In this document: positions 5,364 through 9,554 of the stretch, in pieces
Position numbering within the stretch: position 1 is the stretch's first letter
Layout: each line of letters opens with the position of its first letter
Source: Candidatus Rokuibacteriota bacterium
GTDB taxonomy: Bacteria; Methylomirabilota; Methylomirabilia; Rokubacteriales; CSP1-6
Reading direction: 5' to 3'
Length of the DNA stretch: 9,554 nucleotides
Assembly: GCA_003220195.1 (NCBI GenBank)
Contig: QHRT01000092.1
Span: forward strand, 1-9,554
The notes under the pieces: generated by a model
Told to the model about the DNA's origin: nothing
What the model saw: the letters and a program-made list of their open reading frames with translations, nothing else
The model's database searches: none
Made by a program: the position numbers and the translations under genes

Positions 5364-7399
5364 GATCCCTCGACGCGCTGTTCTCGCCACGGTCCGTCGC
5401 GGTGCTCGGCGTCTCGCGCAACCCGGCGAAGCTCGGCTACAAGCTGCTCGAGAACGTGAAAGCGTACGGCTATGGCGGCCGGATCTATCCCGTGAACCCG
5501 TCGGGCGAGCGAATCCTCGACCTGCCGAGCGTGACGAGCGTCGCGGCGTTGCCGGAGCCGGTCGATCTCGCGCTCGTCAGCTTGCCAGCGTCGGCGGTGG
5601 CCGATGCGATCGTCGATCTCGCCGCGCGCGGCGCGAAAGCGGCGGTCATCCTCTCGTCGGGGTTCGGCGAAGTCGACGCGAACGGTCGAGAAGCGCAAGC
5701 GAGGCTGCTGAAGACCGCGCGCGCTTCCGGGCTGCGGCTCGTCGGTCCGAACTGCATGGGCGTGTATTCGGCGCCGGCCCGGCTCAACGGGACGTATTTC
5801 TGGGACCTGCCGAAGCGCGCGGGCGGCATCAGCGTCGTCTCCCAAAGCGGGGCGTACGGCGGATTGATCTTCCGTCACCTCGGCGGCCGCGGACTCGGCG
5901 TGGCGCGCTTCGTCTCGATCGGCAATCAGGCCGACGTCGACCTCACGGACATTCTGGAATTTCTCGCCGCGGACGCGGACACCACGCTGATCGCGTGTTT
6001 CGTCGAGGCTCTTCGCGATGGTCGGAGGTTCCTCGACGTGGCCGCCCGCGCGACGGCGTCGAAGCCGGTCGTCATGTTGAAGGGCGGCCGGTCCGACGCG
6101 GGACGACGCGCGGCCGGCTCCCACACGGGATCGCTCGCCGGGGCGTATGCGGTGTATCGCGCCGCGTTCCGCCGCGCCGGCGTCGTGACCGCCGACGAAA
6201 CCGAGGAGTTCTTCGACGCGATCGAAGCGCTCGCCGCGACGCCGCGCCGCCCTTCGGCGCCGGCGATCGCGGTCATCACTGTCTCCGGCGGCCCATCCGT
6301 GGTCGCGGCGGATTGCGCAGAGCGCGCGGGGCTCGCGGTTCCCGCGCTCGAGGACGCTGTCCGCTCGGCATTGCGGGCGTCGCTGCCTCCGTTCGCTGCG
6401 GTCGGTAATCCGGTCGACCTCACGCCGCAGGTGGAGCCTTCGCGGATCGGCGATGCCATCAAGCTCGTGTTCGATCAGGCGTCCATCGCGGGCGCCGTCG
6501 CGATCGACGTCGGGCTCGACATTCCCGAGTTCGCCGATGCCCTCGTGGCTGAAGCCGTGCGCACCAGCAAGCCGGTCGTCGCGTTCGCGACGGATGCGCC
6601 GGCGGTGTCGGAGCGGCTCCGATCAGGCGGGATACCGGTGCTGGCGGGTCCCGAGCGTGCCGTGCGTGCGTGGCGCGCGCTATGGCTCGCGGGCCGGGGC
6701 GCCGCGACGCGATCGGCGCAGACCGTTCGGCCGCTTGCGCCTGACGTCACCGCGCTGCTTGCAGGAACGCGCGGCGCGCTACCGTACGACGTCGCACGTC
6801 GAGCGCTGGAGGCGTGCGGCGTCAAATTCGTGCGCGAAGCGATCGTTCAGAGGCCCGCCGACGCGGTCGCCGCGGCGGAGACGATGGGCTATCCCGTCGT
6901 CGTCAAGGCGGATGCGCCAGGGCTCGTCCACAAGACCGAAGTCGGCGGCGTGCGCCTCGATCTGCGTGACGCGGCGCAGGTCCGCGCGGCGTGCGACGAC
7001 CTTCGCAACCGCGCCGGCGCCGAGCGGTTCATCGTCCAGCAGCAGCTCGCTCCGGGACTGGAGTTCCTGATCGGCGCCCGCCGCGATGAAGTGTTCGGGC
7101 CCGTCGTCGTGGTCGGTGCGGGTGGCGTACTCACCGAAGCGCTCGGCGATGTCGGCATTGCGGTGGCGCCGGTGACGCCGGCCGACATCCAGGAGCTCAT
7201 GGCGGAAGGCGTCCGGGCCCGGCTCGCGAACGGGCCGCGCGGGCTCCCGCGCGTGGACGTGAACGCACTCGCCGAGACCGCGATCGGCGTGAGCGACCTG
7301 ATCCTGTCGGAGCCGCGGATCCGCGAGATCGATCTCAACCCGGTGATCGCCTCGACGTCCGGCATGATCGCCGTCGACGCGGTCGTCGTCCTGGATTGA
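5360..7399 (+). CDS. ADP-forming acyl-CoA synthetase (acetyl-CoA synthetase ADP-forming type, fused alpha-beta)
   Basis: A 679-residue fused enzyme that reversibly couples acyl-CoA, ADP and phosphate to acid, CoA and ATP through phosphohistidine intermediates. The GTG at 5360 overlaps the previous stop (GTGA) and starts right at the CoA-binding domain (LFSPRSVAVLGVSRNPAKLG, 7-26). Domain order: CoA-binding Rossmann (about 1-125, ending GPNCMGV 129-135), succinyl-CoA-ligase-like domain (about 155-290) with SQSGAYGG and SIGNQADVDLTDIL, then GSHTGSLAG carrying the phosphorylated His255; a third alpha-side domain (about 295-440) with VSGGPSVV and GNPVDLTP; and an ATP-grasp domain (about 455-679) with YPVVVKADAPGLVHKTEVGG, whose His524 matches the second phosphorylated histidine, and a C-terminal EIDLNPV. 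No acetyltransferase domain is fused. Sphingobium FerA (feruloyl-CoA synthetase) belongs to this superfamily, so an aromatic substrate is possible beside acetate or propionate. It could also recover ATP from a pathway end product. Confidence 0.95.
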   Translation: MRSLDALFSPRSVAVLGVSRNPAKLGYKLLENVKAYGYGGRIYPVNPSGERILDLPSVTSVAALPEPVDLALVSLPASAVADAIVDLAARGAKAAVILSSGFGEVDANGREAQARLLKTARASGLRLVGPNCMGVYSAPARLNGTYFWDLPKRAGGISVVSQSGAYGGLIFRHLGGRGLGVARFVSIGNQADVDLTDILEFLAADADTTLIACFVEALRDGRRFLDVAARATASKPVVMLKGGRSDAGRRAAGSHTGSLAGAYAVYRAAFRRAGVVTADETEEFFDAIEALAATPRRPSAPAIAVITVSGGPSVVAADCAERAGLAVPALEDAVRSALRASLPPFAAVGNPVDLTPQVEPSRIGDAIKLVFDQASIAGAVAIDVGLDIPEFADALVAEAVRTSKPVVAFATDAPAVSERLRSGGIPVLAGPERAVRAWRALWLAGRGAATRSAQTVRPLAPDVTALLAGTRGALPYDVARRALEACGVKFVREAIVQRPADAVAAAETMGYPVVVKADAPGLVHKTEVGGVRLDLRDAAQVRAACDDLRNRAGAERFIVQQQLAPGLEFLIGARRDEVFGPVVVVGAGGVLTEALGDVGIAVAPVTPADIQELMAEGVRARLANGPRGLPRVDVNALAETAIGVSDLILSEPRIREIDLNPVIASTSGMIAVDAVVVLD

Positions 7400-7447
7400 A
7401 AGCTCGGGAAGCGGCGCCTCGAGGGTCGTGCGGCGCGACCCGCCGAT

Positions 7448-7453
7448 GGAGGA
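7448..7453 (+). promoter_or_regulatory. Shine-Dalgarno site of the acyl-CoA dehydrogenase
   Basis: GGAGGA lies 5 nt before the ATG at 7459. The frame is open back to a TTG at 7396 that overlaps the preceding stop, but the extra residues (arginine-rich, unlike the family) and the placement of this site favour the ATG. Confidence 0.7.
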
Positions 7454-7458
7454 CATGG

Positions 7459-8619
7459 ATGCCATCCCGGACCGACCTCTTCTATCTGACCGACGACCAG
7501 CGAGCGATTCGCGACCTCGCGCGCAAGATCGCGCGCGAGCGCATCGCGCCGCACGCCGCGCACTACGACGAGACCGAGAGCTATCCGGAAGAATCCATCC
7601 GGGCGATTCTCGAATCCGGCCTCTACGGCATCTGGGTGCCGGAGGAATACGGCGGCAGTCACCTCGGATGCCTCGCGCTTGTGCTCGCGTGCGAAGAGAT
7701 CGCGTGGGCGTGCGCGGCCACCGGAACGCAATTCCTCGATCAGCCGCTCGGCGGACTGCCGATCCTGCTCGCCGGGACATCCGAGCAGAAGAAGAAGTAC
7801 CTGCCGCGGCTCGCCACCGGAGACTTGCTCGCCGCGTATTCGCTGTCCGAGCCGGGCGCTGGCTCGGATGCGGCCGGCCTCCGGACGACCGCGATGCGCC
7901 GTGGCGACCATTACGTCCTGAACGGCTCGAAGCAATGGTGCACGAACGGCGACCACGCCGGTGTGATCTGCGTGTTCGCGACCGTCGATCCCTCGACGCG
8001 CGCGAAGGGCGTCACCGCGTTTCTCATCGAGCCCGGCATGCCGGGATTCTCGGTCGGCAAGAAGGAGAAGAAGCTGGGGATCCGCGCCTCGCCGACGGTC
8101 GCGCTCCACTTCACCGACTGCGAGGTGCCGGTCGAACAGCGGCTCGGCGCCGAAGGGGACGGATTCGCGATCGCGATGCGCACGCTCGATATCACGCGCC
8201 CGGCGACCGGCGCGCTCGCCGTTGGCATCGGTCAGGCCGCGCTCGACGCGGCGGTCGGCTACGCCAGGGAACGGCAGCAGTTCGGACAACCGATCGGCGC
8301 CTTCCAGGGCATCCAGTTCATGCTCGCGGACATGGCGATGGCCGTGCACGCCGCGAGGCTGATGGTGCATCACGCCGCGCGGCAGGTGGACGCCGGCATC
8401 ACCGGCAACACGTACGAGGCGTCGATGGCGAAGTGCTGGGCCGGCGATGCGGCGATGAAGGTGGCGACCGACGCCGTGCAGGTCTTCGGCGGCTACGGCT
8501 ATACGCGCGACTTCCCGGTCGAGCGCTTCATGCGCGACGCGAAGATCATGCAGATCTACGAGGGCACGAACCAGATCCAGCGCTCGATCATCGCGCGGGA
8601 GCTGCTCGGCCAGCTCTGA
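7459..8619 (+). CDS. Acyl-CoA dehydrogenase (short/medium-chain ACAD family)
   Basis: A 386-residue flavoprotein, the standard ACAD length. It oxidises an acyl-CoA to the 2,3-enoyl-CoA and passes electrons to ETF in the cytoplasm. The N-terminal helical domain starts LTDDQRAIRDLARKIARE and has GIWVPEEYGG (57-66). The middle beta domain has YSLSEPGAGSDAAGLRT (127-143), NGSKQWCTNG and FTDCEVP. The C-terminal domain has DITRPATGALAVGIGQAALD, similar in style to medium-chain enzymes, YARERQQFGQPI (269-280, FAD-contacting Arg/Gln region), VFGGYGYTRDFPVERFMRDAKI and IYEGTNQIQR; Glu368 in YEGT is the catalytic base position used by most ACADs. 59 nt separate it from the ADP-forming synthetase, but it has its own strong ribosome site and no terminator between, so it is probably the last gene of the operon. 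The acyl chain or ring substrate is not readable from sequence. Confidence 0.95.
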   Translation: MPSRTDLFYLTDDQRAIRDLARKIARERIAPHAAHYDETESYPEESIRAILESGLYGIWVPEEYGGSHLGCLALVLACEEIAWACAATGTQFLDQPLGGLPILLAGTSEQKKKYLPRLATGDLLAAYSLSEPGAGSDAAGLRTTAMRRGDHYVLNGSKQWCTNGDHAGVICVFATVDPSTRAKGVTAFLIEPGMPGFSVGKKEKKLGIRASPTVALHFTDCEVPVEQRLGAEGDGFAIAMRTLDITRPATGALAVGIGQAALDAAVGYARERQQFGQPIGAFQGIQFMLADMAMAVHAARLMVHHAARQVDAGITGNTYEASMAKCWAGDAAMKVATDAVQVFGGYGYTRDFPVERFMRDAKIMQIYEGTNQIQRSIIARELLGQL

Positions 8620-8629
8620 CGGCGCGCGG

Positions 8630-8635
8630 TATCAT
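8630..8635 (+). promoter_or_regulatory. Possible -10 element for trpD
   Basis: TATCAT in an otherwise very GC-rich 40-nt gap matches a sigma-70 -10 box in four of six places (TATAAT compared position by position: T, A, T, then C for A, A, T is five of six). It would put the transcript start about 18 nt before the trpD ATG. No good -35 hexamer is visible at 16-18 nt upstream, so support is weak. Confidence 0.3.
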
Positions 8636-8659
8636 GGCGGCTCACGGAGGCGTGGAGCG

Positions 8660-9554
8660 ATGACCAGCCCGATCATCACCGAAGCGGTTCGCTGCCTCGT
8701 GGACCGCCGGAACCTGACGCGCATCGAGGCCGCCGCGGCGATGGACGCGATCATGACCGGCGCTGCGACGAACGCGCAGATCGCGGCGTTCCTCACGGCC
8801 CTGCGCATGAAGGGCGAGACCGTCGAGGAGCTGATCGGGCTCGCCCAGGTGATGCGGCAGAAGGCCGTGCGCGTCCGGACGCGCGGCGACGAGGTCGACG
8901 CCGCGCTGACCGGCACCGACCGCGAGATGCTGATCGACACGTGCGGGACGGGCGGCGACGCGACGGGCACGTTCAACGTGTCGACGGCGACCGCGTTCGT
9001 CGTCGCCGGGGCCGGGCTCCGCGTGGCGAAGCACGGGAACCGCTCGGTCTCGTCGCTTTGCGGCTCCGCGGATGTCGTCGAGCGCCTTGGCGTCAGCCTC
9101 GAGCTCACGCCGCAGAAGGTCGGCCGGTGCATCGACGAGGTCGGCATCGGCTTCCTCTACGCGCCGCTGCTCCACACGGCGATGAAGCACGTCATGGCCG
9201 CTCGGCGCGAGATGGGCGTGCGGACCGTGTTCAACATGCTGGGGCCCTTGACGAACCCGGCGGCCGCCAACGCGCAGGTCATCGGCGTCTACTCCCCGAC
9301 GCTGACGGAGCCGCTCGCGCGAGTGCTCGCCGAGCTCGGCACGGTGCGCGCGTTCGTCGTGCACGGCGCCGATGGTCTCGACGAGATCTCCAACACCGGC
9401 GAGAGCCGCATCTCCGAGGTGCGCGAGGGCCTGGTCCGCACCTTCGGCGTGCGCCCGGAGGATTTCGGGATGGCCCGGGCGACGATCGCCGACCTTCACG
9501 GCGGCGACCGCGATCAGAATGCCGACATCATCCGCTCCCTCCTCGGCGGCGAAC
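8660..9554 (+). CDS. trpD: Anthranilate phosphoribosyltransferase, 3'-truncated by window end
   Basis: Transfers the phosphoribosyl group of PRPP to anthranilate, the second step of the tryptophan branch. 298 codons are visible of the usual ~340; no stop is reached. N-terminal helical region: LTRIEAAAAMDAIMTGAATNAQIAAFLTALR is split here by family pattern, with AMDAIMTG (27-34) and AAFLTALRMKGET (42-54). Then DTCGTGGDATGTFNVST (93-109), the glycine-rich PRPP loop; KHGNRSVSS (124-132), which binds substrates; GFLYAPLLHTAMKHV (164-178) and FNMLGPLTNP (191-200); and HGADGLDEIS (235-244), whose Asp-Glu pair coordinates Mg2+. All key residues are present, so the enzyme should be active. The ATG at 8660 has GGAGG (8646-8650) 9 nt upstream. 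It lies 40 nt after the acyl-CoA dehydrogenase and has no functional link to it; other trp genes probably follow downstream. A thymidine-phosphorylase-family relative is excluded by the GTGGD/KHGNRS context. Confidence 0.97.
   Translation, partial: MTSPIITEAVRCLVDRRNLTRIEAAAAMDAIMTGAATNAQIAAFLTALRMKGETVEELIGLAQVMRQKAVRVRTRGDEVDAALTGTDREMLIDTCGTGGDATGTFNVSTATAFVVAGAGLRVAKHGNRSVSSLCGSADVVERLGVSLELTPQKVGRCIDEVGIGFLYAPLLHTAMKHVMAARREMGVRTVFNMLGPLTNPAAANAQVIGVYSPTLTEPLARVLAELGTVRAFVVHGADGLDEISNTGESRISEVREGLVRTFGVRPEDFGMARATIADLHGGDRDQNADIIRSLLGGE

Noticed and set aside
7396..7458. Earlier TTG start for the acyl-CoA dehydrogenase
   Set aside because: It would add 21 residues unlike the family and ignores the GGAGGA site 5 nt before the ATG at 7459.
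1..9554. Mobile element, phage, CRISPR, toxin-antitoxin or defence genes
   Set aside because: No transposase, integrase, direct-repeat array or small paired genes are visible; coding style looks uniform and every long gene is metabolic.

Overview
The window is GC-rich (very roughly two thirds G+C or more) bacterial chromosome. All eight genes lie on the + strand, packed head to tail, and the long antisense reading frames are codon-bias shadows. A substrate-binding protein with a cleavable Sec signal and no lipobox cysteine points to a diderm. The mix of a molybdenum hydroxylase, CoA transferase, acyl-CoA ligases and a LivK-type binding protein is common in metabolically versatile soil bacteria such as Acidobacteriota (Vicinamibacteria-like), Methylomirabilota/Rokubacteria and Proteobacteria. 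The sequence alone does not settle which; the TrpD style mildly favours Acidobacteriota.

Layout. Positions 3-506 hold the 3' end of a xanthine dehydrogenase-family molybdopterin subunit, whose last ~40 codons run through two strong hairpins. A family III (CaiB/BaiF) CoA transferase (503-1699, ATGA overlap) and an octopine/nopaline-type opine dehydrogenase (1704-2813, 4-nt gap) follow. A 94-nt gap carries a GC-rich hairpin. A second block then follows: branched-chain-amino-acid-type ABC substrate-binding protein (2908-4098, TTG start), PaaK-like AMP-forming CoA ligase (4098-5363, 1-nt overlap), fused alpha-beta ADP-forming acyl-CoA synthetase (5360-7399, 4-nt overlap) and an acyl-CoA dehydrogenase (7459-8619, own Shine-Dalgarno). 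After 40 nt, trpD begins (8660) and runs off the window, probably as a separate unit.

How the genes may work together. The first seven genes look like one catabolic operon or two adjacent ones. The periplasmic protein captures a carboxylate or amino-acid-like compound. The Mo-hydroxylase and the opine dehydrogenase modify or split it by redox chemistry. Three mechanistically different enzymes (CoA transferase, AMP-forming ligase, ADP-forming ligase) could form or exchange CoA thioesters, and the acyl-CoA dehydrogenase starts a beta-oxidation-like degradation. Each family call is well supported by motifs; the substrate and the pathway order are inference. No phage, IS, CRISPR, tRNA or rRNA is visible. 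The most unusual feature is the opine dehydrogenase embedded in a CoA-thioester/Mo-hydroxylase cluster; it does not match a textbook pathway I can name.
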